Positions 28,286 to 36,202 of a stretch of 64,000 nt of DNA are shown piece after piece. The position numbers were made by a program, and so were the translations under genes. Positions within the stretch are counted from its first letter, which is position 1; each line of letters opens with the position of its first letter. Origin of the DNA: Acinetobacter sp. ANC 3813 (GTDB taxonomy: Bacteria > Pseudomonadota > Gammaproteobacteria > Pseudomonadales > Moraxellaceae); NCBI RefSeq assembly GCF_002135435.1, contig NZ_NEGK01000002.1:40478-104477 (forward strand). Direction: 5' to 3'. The notes beneath the pieces are model-generated. The model worked only from the letters and a program-made list of their open reading frames with translations. It made no database searches and was not told the origin of the DNA.

Positions 28286-29491
28286 ATGAAAAACGCATAT
28301 ATCATCGATGCTATACGTACCCCATTCGGCCGCTATGCAGGCGGACTTGCATCTGTGCGTGCTGACGACTTAGGCGCATTGCCAATTAAAGCCCTGATGG
28401 AACGCAATCCCTCTGTGAATTGGGAACAGGTGGATGACGTGATTTATGGCTGCGCCAACCAAGCCGGCGAAGACAACCGCAATGTGGGCCGTATGTCAGC
28501 GCTACTTGCAGGCTTGCCTTACCAAGTGCCTGCAACGACAGTGAACCGACTATGCGGATCATCTCTTGATGCGGTTGCTATGGCAGCCCGCGCAATTAAA
28601 GCAGGTGAAGCTGAACTAATTATTGCAGGCGGCGTAGAAAGCATGTCGCGTGCGCCCTTTGTGATGGGCAAATCTGATAGCGCATATGGCCGCAGTCAAA
28701 AGATTGAAGACACCACTATGGGCTGGCGTTTTATCAATCCAAAACTGAAAAAACTGTACGGCGTAGAAACCATGCCGCAAACCGCGGAAAATGTTGCGGA
28801 ACAGTTCAATATTAACCGTGAAGACCAAGACCGGTTTGCGCTAGTCAGTCAGTTACGCACAGCCGATGCACAGCACCGTGGCTTTTTTTATAAAGAAATT
28901 GTTCCCGTAGCTATTCCACAGCGTAAGGGTGAGCCAAAGATCATCAGTCAAGATGAACACCCGCGTGCTGACACTACTATGGAAGCTTTAGTCAAACTGA
29001 AGCCAGTGGTAAAAGCAGAAGGTACTGTAACGGCTGGAAATGCATCAGGTATTAATGATGGCGCTGCAGCAGTACTCATTGCATCAGATGAAGCTGTACA
29101 AAAGTACGGACTTAAAGCGCGTGCCAAAATTATTGGTGCAACGGTAGTTGGTGTAGAACCGCGCATCATGGGCTTTGGGCCAGCGCCTGCAATTAAAAAA
29201 TTACTCGCTCAAACAGGTTTAACACTAGATCAGATGGATGTGATTGAACTGAACGAAGCCTTTGCTGCACAGGCTTTGGCGGTGACACGTGATCTTGGCC
29301 TAGAAGATGGATTAGCTAAAGTTAATCCTAACGGAGGTGCGATTGCTTTGGGGCATCCACTCGGCGCATCAGGTGCACGTTTAGTGACTACAGCACTCAA
29401 CCAACTAGAACAAACTGGTGGTCAATTTGCGCTATGTTCAATGTGTATTGGTGTTGGACAAGGGATAGCTTTAATTATTGAGCGTGTCTAA
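28286..29491 (+). CDS. Second 3-oxoadipyl-CoA thiolase
   Basis: 401 residues with Cys90 ([10 protein letters not shown]), [11 protein letters not shown] and SMCIGVGQG, closely similar to PcaF at 3629 and to the thiolase cut by the right window edge. It completes the resorcylate route to succinyl-CoA and acetyl-CoA. AAGGA lies upstream of the ATG. Blocks of DNA, such as the stretch encoding [19 protein letters not shown], are identical with the copy at 63178, suggesting exchange between copies. Confidence 0.93.
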   Translation: MKNAYIIDAIRTPFGRYAGGLASVRADDLGALPIKALMERNPSVNWEQVDDVIYGCANQAGEDNRNVGRMSALLAGLPYQVPATTVNRLCGSSLDAVAMAARAIKAGEAELIIAGGVESMSRAPFVMGKSDSAYGRSQKIEDTTMGWRFINPKLKKLYGVETMPQTAENVAEQFNINREDQDRFALVSQLRTADAQHRGFFYKEIVPVAIPQRKGEPKIISQDEHPRADTTMEALVKLKPVVKAEGTVTAGNASGINDGAAAVLIASDEAVQKYGLKARAKIIGATVVGVEPRIMGFGPAPAIKKLLAQTGLTLDQMDVIELNEAFAAQALAVTRDLGLEDGLAKVNPNGGAIALGHPLGASGARLVTTALNQLEQTGGQFALCSMCIGVGQGIALIIERV

Positions 29492-29576
29492 AATTTAAAA
29501 ATTCACAGTTTTAACCATTCTTAATAAATGCAAACGACAAGCTGGCCATTTATTTTGAATGGTTAATTTATTTCTT

Positions 29577-30425
29577 ATGAAAATCATTTCAAATTCCAGT
29601 ATCGAATATGAACGTGTCAAAACTGATATTTCATATCTCAATCAAATTCCGCAACAAAGTTATGAGTTGTGTTTGAGTGCAGTTCAGATCAATCCTAAAG
29701 CTATTTTATATATGCGGCATCCTTATGAAGATATTTATATTTATGCTGTCTCTAAACACGGAGATTTGCTAAAGCATATCACGCAGCCTACAGAAGCAAT
29801 TTGCTTAAGCGCAGTGAAAAAAGAAGGCCTAGCTTTAAAATATGTGGAGTATCAAACACCAGAAATTTGCAAGGAAGCAGTACTAAACAATGGCTTTGCT
29901 ATTAAATATGCACATGAACAAAACGATAATCTTTGCATGCTTGCAATTGCATCCCATCCATTAGCAATTAAGCATATACGGCAACCAACAGATAGAATGT
30001 GGCAATACGCTCTGAAAAAAAATGGCTTAGCGCTTCAATATCTAAAACAACAGTCTGAAAATCTAATTCAAATTGCAATTAATAATAATGCCAATGCAAT
30101 TCAATTTGTTGAAAAGCCATCAGAAGAGTTATGTTTGCGAGTCATTAAACGTAAGCCGCATGCAATTCAATATATTGAGAATCCTTCTGAAGAAGTATGT
30201 AAAACGGCTCTGAAAAAGAATCCCAATTTAATACGTCATATAGCAAGCCCTAATATGGAGATGTGTCAATTAGCACTCTCACAGAATCCATTTTTATTAA
30301 AATACATGGCTCAGCAGAGTTTTGAAGTTTGCCAATATGCTGTTTCAAAAGATCCTGAAGCGTTGACATTTGTCCGTGACATATCCTTTAAACAAAAAAT
30401 TAAAGACCTGCTATTAACGGTGTAA
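29577..30425 (+). CDS. DUF4116 repeat protein
   Basis: About 282 residues built almost wholly of roughly 23-residue repeats with the pattern C-x-x-A-(V/L)-x-x-(N/D/G)-(A/G)-x-A-(I/L)-x-(Y/H)-(I/V)-x-x-(Q/P)-(T/S), the DUF4116 repeat. It should form a helical solenoid, a likely protein-binding surface. The ATG at 29559 lies inside an inverted repeat, so I prefer 29577; no good ribosome site is visible for either. Its last codons form one arm of a perfect hairpin. No link to catabolism is evident. Such proteins vary in repeat number between strains. Confidence 0.75.
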   Translation: MKIISNSSIEYERVKTDISYLNQIPQQSYELCLSAVQINPKAILYMRHPYEDIYIYAVSKHGDLLKHITQPTEAICLSAVKKEGLALKYVEYQTPEICKEAVLNNGFAIKYAHEQNDNLCMLAIASHPLAIKHIRQPTDRMWQYALKKNGLALQYLKQQSENLIQIAINNNANAIQFVEKPSEELCLRVIKRKPHAIQYIENPSEEVCKTALKKNPNLIRHIASPNMEMCQLALSQNPFLLKYMAQQSFEVCQYAVSKDPEALTFVRDISFKQKIKDLLLTV

Positions 30426-30438
30426 TAGCAGGTCTTTA
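30401..30438. terminator. Hairpin overlapping the DUF4116 gene end
   Basis: TAAAGACCTGCTATTA and its exact complement TAATAGCAGGTCTTTA (16-bp arms, 6-base loop). The right arm contains the stop codon. There is no long T-run. Confidence 0.75.
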
Positions 30439-30454
30439 ACAACAGTTTCATCTT

Positions 30455-30492
30455 AATATTTCAATCTAAAACGCTGGTTAGATTGAAATATT
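30455..30492. terminator. Second hairpin between convergent genes
   Basis: AATATTTCAATCTAA and TTAGATTGAAATATT, 15-bp perfect arms and 8-base loop, 20 bp before the 3' end of the outer-membrane protein gene on the minus strand. Confidence 0.7.
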
Positions 30493-30512
30493 TGATATTG
30501 CCAAAATGCTAA

Positions 30513-31481
30513 TTAAAATGTATGGGTCAGGAAAATATTAAAAAAGTCTCCAGTGACACCTTCTTTCGATGATAAGCCTTTAGTATATTTCATATGGACC
30601 ATATTAAAGCTTTTTTTGGTCGGGATCATCACGGAAACAACAGGGCCAATTCCAGCAGTTCTTTGTCTTTGGCCTTCAACATCCTCTCCGCTAATTGTGT
30701 CTTTGCTTAACTGTTCAATCCAATAGCCTGAAATACCGGCAGATATAAGACCAAAACTTTTACCAACCGCAGTGTTTACCGTCAGCATATCACCATTTTG
30801 ATATTTACCGTCTGGACCTACAACTTGCGGATGTTTGTTGTGCATATTTTTGAAGTTGTATTGATATGAAATACCAGTAGACCAATCCCATGTCGGGGCA
30901 AAATTATAAGTGTTCTGGTAAGCTGCTTCTACAGAAAAGTAATCTCGTGATACATTGGCTGGATTGTCGTCATCATATTTTGCAACAGGCATACCTAGAT
31001 TGATACGAAAATTTTGATGTAAAGGGTTGGTTTCATTACCGCGCCAAGCAAGCATAATTGGAGAAACAAAAAGCCCGACAACATCTTTATGTTCACCATA
31101 AATAGGGATATCCCCATAAGGTGTATTTAATTCATGGTCAATGGTTACATCAAAATAGGGCACAACAAATGAATAGCCATAATCCGCACCAAACAATTGT
31201 TTTTCAGTCATATGTAGGTAACCTATAGACATTCCGCGTGATTTAGAACTGACTTTGTTAAATCCTGGACGGTCGTCACCAGAGCCATCTGTAAGTTCAT
31301 CCCAATCATTGTAAATATAATTGGCCAATAATGTGTCGGAATTAGGTTTAGGTAAATGACCTGCACCCAAGGTGAAAAAAGCAACACGGCTTCGATCTGC
31401 AGGCTGTTCTGCTGCCTGTGCCATCCCTGAAAATAATGTTAAGCTGCATAATGCAAGTGTTGATAATTGAAATTTTGTCAT
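30513..31481 (-). CDS. MetA-pathway/phenol-degradation type outer-membrane protein
   Basis: 322 residues with a signal peptide ending near AQA-AE. The mature part is a beta-barrel of the pfam13557 type (meta-pathway phenol-degradation outer-membrane protein, SphA-like): GAGHLPKPNSDTLLANYIY, FVSPIMLAWRG, FRINLGMPVAKY and a terminal HTF. Such channels are thought to admit hydrophobic aromatics. It is co-directional with the metallo-hydrolase gene 12 bp upstream and probably belongs with the Rieske cluster. A good ribosome site (AAAGGA) is present. Confidence 0.82.
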   Translation of the reverse strand: MTKFQLSTLALCSLTLFSGMAQAAEQPADRSRVAFFTLGAGHLPKPNSDTLLANYIYNDWDELTDGSGDDRPGFNKVSSKSRGMSIGYLHMTEKQLFGADYGYSFVVPYFDVTIDHELNTPYGDIPIYGEHKDVVGLFVSPIMLAWRGNETNPLHQNFRINLGMPVAKYDDDNPANVSRDYFSVEAAYQNTYNFAPTWDWSTGISYQYNFKNMHNKHPQVVGPDGKYQNGDMLTVNTAVGKSFGLISAGISGYWIEQLSKDTISGEDVEGQRQRTAGIGPVVSVMIPTKKSFNMVHMKYTKGLSSKEGVTGDFFNIFLTHTF

Positions 31482-31493
31482 GTGATTAATCCT

Positions 31494-32477
31494 TTAATAA
31501 ATATCCAAATCATTTGCGAGTTTGAAAGGTCCTTTGTACATTTCCCCCATTTCTTGAATTAAGCTGTCATCGCTATGTGTAATTGCATGATTCAGAATTA
31601 GCAATTTAGGCTTAACCTGATTGGCAATGTCAGCGAGTTGAGCAGTTGTGGTGTGGGCATCCAACATGTATGGACGCCACTGTGCAGGCATTTGATCGAT
31701 TGTTTTGTTGCTGATCACTTCATGAATCAGCACATCGGCATCCTTGAAGTTAGCCAAAATGTCATCCTGCTTTTTAGTATCACCACTAATCACAATCGTT
31801 TTATCTGGTGTTTCTACGCGGTAGCCAAAAGTCTTGGCTCGATCCCAAGTACCATGTTGAACTTTGAATGACTTAATGGTGACTTTTGCAGACTGATAGA
31901 CAATTTGATTGCCGCTAATTTCTTGAACATTGGCTTGATGGCCATATTTTGTTGTAGGTTGTGGGCTATTTAAGCGGTGCTGAATATCATCCTTAAACGC
32001 GAGCAAGGTATTGTTGACCAATGAGGCAGTACCTTTGGGCCCAACAATAGAAAGTTTGTCTTCACGGCCTAACACCCATGGACGTAAAAGCAATTCAGGC
32101 AGGCCCAGCACATGGTCTGAATCTAAATGGGTGATAAATAATTTATTTAACTTTTTATAAGCCGTGTCTTGATTCAACTGAAAAGGATTAACCGATGGCA
32201 TGAAATCATAATTCAAGGCATTTATATTTTTGAGTGCACCAGGTCCCGCATCAAATAGAAAAAGTTCCTTATCTACAACGACTAAAATACCTTGACCAGC
32301 ACGATGTGCATTGACTCCCGGATTTGCTGTGCCCAGCATAATAACTTTAGTCCCAGCAGATGGGTTCGCTAAGATTGCATTACTCGATAGATTTGCTTTC
32401 TCAGCAAAAGTAGCTGTTGAGGCGCTGCAAATCATCGCGCACAATAAGGCGATGTGATGTTTTTTTATTGCTTTCAT
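31494..32477 (-). CDS. Periplasmic metallo-beta-lactamase-fold hydrolase
   Basis: 327 residues with a signal peptide (IALLCAMICSASTATFA). The fold is RNase Z/AtsA-like: LFDAGPGAL, the metal motif HLDSDH, SGDTKK and LILNHAITH. The usual H-x-H-x-D-H is H-x-D-x-D-H here, so the second histidine is replaced by aspartate. Secretion argues against tRNA processing; an aryl ester, sulfate or lactone hydrolase is more likely. ATG 32477 follows AAAGGA; the frame also has a TTG directly before it. It may release a phenol from a conjugate outside the cytoplasm. Substrate unknown. Confidence 0.75.
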   Translation of the reverse strand: MKAIKKHHIALLCAMICSASTATFAEKANLSSNAILANPSAGTKVIMLGTANPGVNAHRAGQGILVVVDKELFLFDAGPGALKNINALNYDFMPSVNPFQLNQDTAYKKLNKLFITHLDSDHVLGLPELLLRPWVLGREDKLSIVGPKGTASLVNNTLLAFKDDIQHRLNSPQPTTKYGHQANVQEISGNQIVYQSAKVTIKSFKVQHGTWDRAKTFGYRVETPDKTIVISGDTKKQDDILANFKDADVLIHEVISNKTIDQMPAQWRPYMLDAHTTTAQLADIANQVKPKLLILNHAITHSDDSLIQEMGEMYKGPFKLANDLDIY

Positions 32478-32564
32478 CAATGAAATCCTTTCATTTGAGC
32501 AAAAGTGTCCTAAGCCTTTAATAAATCCTTATTAAAGGCGCAATAACATGAAACTTATTGAGCT

Positions 32565-33017
32565 TTAGGTGGGACAGCCTGCAAAAATGTCTGTCACCCA
32601 TTCAACAGCTTTAACTTCAGGTTCATCGTCCTTGCGACAGTCATGAAATAAAGCTTCGCTGAACTCGTTGGCTTTGGCTTGCTGTAATGCCGCTTGGAAC
32701 TTTTTAGCCGCACCGCAGAAGGTATGTACATAACTGCCATCACCAATGCCGCATACAGCAAAATCAATACTAGATAAGTCCAGCTGAGCCTCAGTCAATG
32801 CTTTGTAAAATTTCGCACCATTGGATGGCACATCGCCAGCGCCATAGCTCGATGAACAGATAATGACTTTGTCAAAAGCTTTGATCTGTTCAATATCTAA
32901 ATCGCCCATGTCGAGGAGGGTAGAGCTTAAGCCCATACCCTCCAGCTGATCATGAAGCTCCTCAGATACAAATTCTGCAGTGCCAGTCATGGATGCATAT
33001 GTAACGAGAATATTCAT
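32565..33017 (-). CDS. Flavodoxin (MioC-like FMN protein)
   Basis: 150 residues. The FMN phosphate loop TYASMTGTAEFVSEEL is near the N-terminus, with SSSYGAGDVPSNGAKFY and CGIGDGSYVHTFCGAAKKF for the ring-binding loops. It is a single-domain flavodoxin. It lies just downstream of a Rieske oxygenase with no ferredoxin gene nearby, so it is the probable electron carrier between the reductase at 34845 and the oxygenase. That role is inferred from position. Confidence 0.85.
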   Translation of the reverse strand: MNILVTYASMTGTAEFVSEELHDQLEGMGLSSTLLDMGDLDIEQIKAFDKVIICSSSYGAGDVPSNGAKFYKALTEAQLDLSSIDFAVCGIGDGSYVHTFCGAAKKFQAALQQAKANEFSEALFHDCRKDDEPEVKAVEWVTDIFAGCPT

Positions 33018-33025
33018 AAATCACC

Positions 33026-33400
33026 TTATAGTTCAGGAATTTCTAAACGTGAAATAGGGAAGCCTAGCGTGTTGTAGCCTTGTTTCCAGCCCAATTCAAT
33101 TGGGTGTGAAATTTCCATGAAAGCCAATGCTAAATTTTTCAGATTTTCCTGTTCTTCAGGTAAAGGTTGATCAAAGGTGAAAGTATCCAAATGCGCCATC
33201 ATATTTTCAACTTCTGGAAGCAAAGCGTCATAAACCACTTTCAATTCTTCAATCGGAGTAGCAGCGCGTTTTGAGTTGCGCAGAACTTGAGTTGGCAAAG
33301 CCCATGCCGCAAAGCGCTGCAATTCGCTGAATTGAGCAGGCAGTGCCGGTAAAGTTTCGATCAAATTGTCTTTTTTAAATGCATTTACAGTTTGGTTCAT
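33026..33400 (-). CDS. Conserved hypothetical protein of the Rieske cluster
   Basis: 124 residues from ATG 33400, which has GAGGG eight bases upstream; a start at 33415 would overlap the Rieske gene. It is soluble and mostly helical, with no signal peptide or cysteines. A WALPTQVLRNSKRAATPIEEL stretch and a C-terminal FPISRLEIPEL are notable. I do not recognise the family. Its place between the oxygenase and flavodoxin genes suggests a subunit or assembly factor of that oxygenase. Confidence 0.65.
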   Translation of the reverse strand: MNQTVNAFKKDNLIETLPALPAQFSELQRFAAWALPTQVLRNSKRAATPIEELKVVYDALLPEVENMMAHLDTFTFDQPLPEEQENLKNLALAFMEISHPIELGWKQGYNTLGFPISRLEIPEL

Positions 33401-33404
33401 GGTC

Positions 33405-34586
33405 TTAACCCTCAATCATTTCACGAGAAACACGGTAGTGATGCGCTAACATAAATTCTTGATCTGATAGCGGAAACTCATCAACAATGCCTGTTTTCAA
33501 CATTTTGTGCTGTTTTTCTAAAGTACTTAAATCTTCTGCGCCCACTTCACGTACCAGCGTGTGTGCAAACTCTTGCGCAATGCGCTGGCTATGAGATGTT
33601 GCTGGATCTAAAAGCAAGCCAATTTCAAAGATTGATTTGTCAGGACTCACTGGCCAAAACCAAATTTCAACCGCCCAATCACGGCCTGTAAGGAACACGA
33701 AGTTCGGGAACAGTTCTACAACGTCAAATGCCCAGCCTTCAACTTGATCATAGTTGATACCAGAAGGTAATCCCGTTGTATCTGAAACAAACGTTGGAAT
33801 TGACGGTGGTATTTTTGAGTAAGCAATCTTTTCTGATGGACGCTGTTCATGGAATGGGTTGTTTGGCGTAGAGTAACGGCCATGACGCTGTAATATTTCC
33901 ATTGCAGGCAAATGGCGAAGCGGGTTTACAGGACTACCTTGATAGTCAGGCACTGTGCCAGCATGCAGGTAAAGCGTATGGTAGTTTTCAGTGAATGCGT
34001 TGATGCCTAAGTTCCAGTTGCAATCTACTTCACTACGAACAAGTGGTGATGCTCCGAAACGGTCGAAGAAACCTGTATATACACCAGCCAATTCACCTAA
34101 AGCTTCATGCAAAGTTTCTTTAGGATTTTCATCTAAGTTAATGAAAATAAAAGTTTCCCAAACTTCAGCATTAATTTCTTTTAGGCTATGGCAATCTTTG
34201 TCTAAGTTGTCAAAGTTATCTTCATCTGTAACGCCTTTTAGCTTGCCTTGAGCATCGTAAACCCAGCCGTGGAATTCACAGGTAAATGCACGCTTATTGC
34301 CTTTCTCAGCGCATTCCACTTGGAAACCGCGGTGACGACAAAGGTTATGGAATACACGAACTTTCTTGTCTTTGCCGCGCACGACCAGCATTGACAAATT
34401 CAAGCCTGGGATTTCTTTGGTAAAAAAGTCACCTGGGTTAGGAATTTGTGTGTCATGACCAATTGGGAGCCAAGATTTTTTAAAGATCTGATCAATTTCT
34501 TTTTGATAATATTCTTCAGAGAGAATTTCTTTAAAGTTTGCTTTCCAATTTAGCCCGTCTGTACGGCCCTTGATTGAAGAATCCAT
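33405..34586 (-). CDS. Rieske non-heme iron oxygenase, catalytic subunit
   Basis: 393 residues. The Rieske [2Fe-2S] ligands are Cys83, His85, Cys103 and His106 (NLCRHRG ... FTCEFHGW). The mononuclear iron site is E200-N-Y-H203-T-L-Y-L-H208. The bridging acid between the two centres is Glu rather than the usual Asp, as in carnitine monooxygenase CntA and its relatives. There is no beta-subunit gene. It may hydroxylate a ring or remove an O- or N-alkyl group; the substrate cannot be read. A strong AAGGAG ribosome site is present. Divergent from its presumed reductase gene. Confidence 0.88.
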   Translation of the reverse strand: MDSSIKGRTDGLNWKANFKEILSEEYYQKEIDQIFKKSWLPIGHDTQIPNPGDFFTKEIPGLNLSMLVVRGKDKKVRVFHNLCRHRGFQVECAEKGNKRAFTCEFHGWVYDAQGKLKGVTDEDNFDNLDKDCHSLKEINAEVWETFIFINLDENPKETLHEALGELAGVYTGFFDRFGASPLVRSEVDCNWNLGINAFTENYHTLYLHAGTVPDYQGSPVNPLRHLPAMEILQRHGRYSTPNNPFHEQRPSEKIAYSKIPPSIPTFVSDTTGLPSGINYDQVEGWAFDVVELFPNFVFLTGRDWAVEIWFWPVSPDKSIFEIGLLLDPATSHSQRIAQEFAHTLVREVGAEDLSTLEKQHKMLKTGIVDEFPLSDQEFMLAHHYRVSREMIEG

Positions 34587-34647
34587 ATTCGCTTACTCCT
34601 TTTTAAAAATTCAGAGTAAAAGCTCTTTAAAGAAAACTCAAAGCCTA

Positions 34648-34696
34648 GAACTGCGTAAATATATAGAAAACTGCTAAAAGCTATATGAACTTGCTA
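34648..34696. promoter_or_regulatory. Three 20-bp-phased direct repeats, candidate AraC site
   Basis: GAACTGC (34648-34654), AAACTGC (34668-34674) and GAACTTGC (34687-34694) place TGC exactly every 20 bp, with TGCTA in the last two. They lie about 60-110 bp upstream of the Rieske start, in the divergent promoter region. AraC-family proteins typically bind such helically phased direct repeats, and one is encoded at 37373. This is inferred from pattern only. Confidence 0.4.
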
Positions 34697-34844
34697 CTGA
34701 TTTAATATTTTAATACATATCAATAACTTAATAAATTTATATAAATATAAACATTCTTGCTGCCTTATATAAAAACCTGCTGTTATTTCAGAATGGCCCG
34801 TATTTTTAGTACATATCCTGATTACTCTAAGAGGGAAGTAATAC

Positions 34845-36119
34845 ATGGCTGTACTCAGGAAATATAGAATTATGGATGATCTCAAAACCCGTTTTGTTGT
34901 GGTTGGTGCAGGGCCAGCAGGCTGTAGCGCAGCAAAAGTTTTAATTGAAATGAATCATGCCGATGACGTTTTGCTGATTGGCCGTGAAGCAACATTAGCT
35001 TATGAGCGACCACCGCTGTCTAAAAAATCATTGCTAGAAGAGCAGGAGGCACCGCAGTTTCTGAGCGAAGCGCTATGGTTGGAAGAGCATCAGGCGAAAA
35101 CTTTGTTGGATACCACGATTATTGAAGTTAATGCAGATGAACAGTTTGTTTTAACAGAAAAAAATCAAAAAATTTATTATGAAAAATTGTTATTAACCGT
35201 AGGTGCAGATCCGCGAAAATTAAATATAGCAGGTGAGCATCTAGATTCGGTTATTACTATTCGTGATTTTGCAGATGCGCAAAAACTTAAACCGCAATTG
35301 ATTTCAGGTAAAAAATTGATTGTAGTCGGAAATGGTTTTATTGGTTTAGAAGTAGCGGCAACAGCAAGTCAATTGGGTCTAGATGTCACAGTAATTGGTC
35401 TGACTGAGCGTGTCATGTCGCGCACAATGCCAGTAGAAGTCAGTCAAGCTTTTGAACACAAGTTTGAAGATCATGGCGTTAAATTTCTATTTAACAGTAC
35501 TTTGCAAAGTATTCAAGGTACAGAACAAGTTGAGTCAGTTGTGTTGCAAAATGGCGAAACTCTGGACGCAGATATTGTGGTCATTGGTATTGGTGCTTAT
35601 CCAAATTCAGAAGGAATCTCTGGCATTGGTCATTTGCTTAGCAACGGTATAGCTGTAGACCAAAACGGGCAAACATTGGATGCCAATATTTTTGCTGCCG
35701 GTGACGTCGCCAACCGTGCAACAGACTTTGCCAATGAGCAATTTAATATGCGTTTGGAAGCATGGGAGCCTGCACGTGATCAAGGGCGCGCAGTTGCAGA
35801 ATTTATGTCGAATCAGGCCAATGTCGATTTAACAGCACCTTGGATGTGGTCTGATCAATTTGACTGGAATTTACAGGCTATTGGCTACGGTCATTTGGCA
35901 TCGAAGCAAGTTTTGCTAGGCAGTCAGGCTGATGCCAAATTTACCATTTTACAGCTTAAAGACAATGGTCAACTGGTTGGTGCAATTACTGTAAATAACG
36001 GTAAAGACATGACTTTGTGCCGTAGAGCCATAAAAAACGGTTTGAGTTTTGATCTTGCAGAGCTTCAAGAAAATACAGATTTGAACTTAAAACAAGTGCT
36101 GGCTTTAGCAAAAGCTTAA
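34845..36119 (+). CDS. NAD(P)H:FAD-dependent ferredoxin-reductase-type protein
   Basis: About 424 residues. The FAD motif VVVGAGPAGCSAA is at the N-terminus, the NAD(P)H motif VVGNGFIGLEVAATASQLG near residue 160 and the second FAD motif IFAAGDVAN near residue 285. A C-terminal reductase-like domain (FDWNLQAIGYG) completes the pattern of ferredoxin reductases of dioxygenase systems (BphA4/CamA type). It should pass electrons to the flavodoxin at 32565 and on to the Rieske oxygenase. Start at 34845 or nine codons later (MDDLKTRF); neither ribosome site is ideal. Confidence 0.88.
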   Translation: MAVLRKYRIMDDLKTRFVVVGAGPAGCSAAKVLIEMNHADDVLLIGREATLAYERPPLSKKSLLEEQEAPQFLSEALWLEEHQAKTLLDTTIIEVNADEQFVLTEKNQKIYYEKLLLTVGADPRKLNIAGEHLDSVITIRDFADAQKLKPQLISGKKLIVVGNGFIGLEVAATASQLGLDVTVIGLTERVMSRTMPVEVSQAFEHKFEDHGVKFLFNSTLQSIQGTEQVESVVLQNGETLDADIVVIGIGAYPNSEGISGIGHLLSNGIAVDQNGQTLDANIFAAGDVANRATDFANEQFNMRLEAWEPARDQGRAVAEFMSNQANVDLTAPWMWSDQFDWNLQAIGYGHLASKQVLLGSQADAKFTILQLKDNGQLVGAITVNNGKDMTLCRRAIKNGLSFDLAELQENTDLNLKQVLALAKA

Positions 36120-36202
36120 GCAGTAACAATCAGTAATGGGCAGTGACTTAATATTGATTTTTGGATAAGAAATTTAGAGATTACATGGAAAAAGGAATTG
36201 AA

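Noticed and set aside
34845..36119. Nitrite or glutathione reductase for the FAD protein
   Set aside because: There is no redox-active Cys pair after the first FAD motif and no 4Fe-4S/siroheme domain; the pattern is that of ferredoxin reductases of oxygenase systems.
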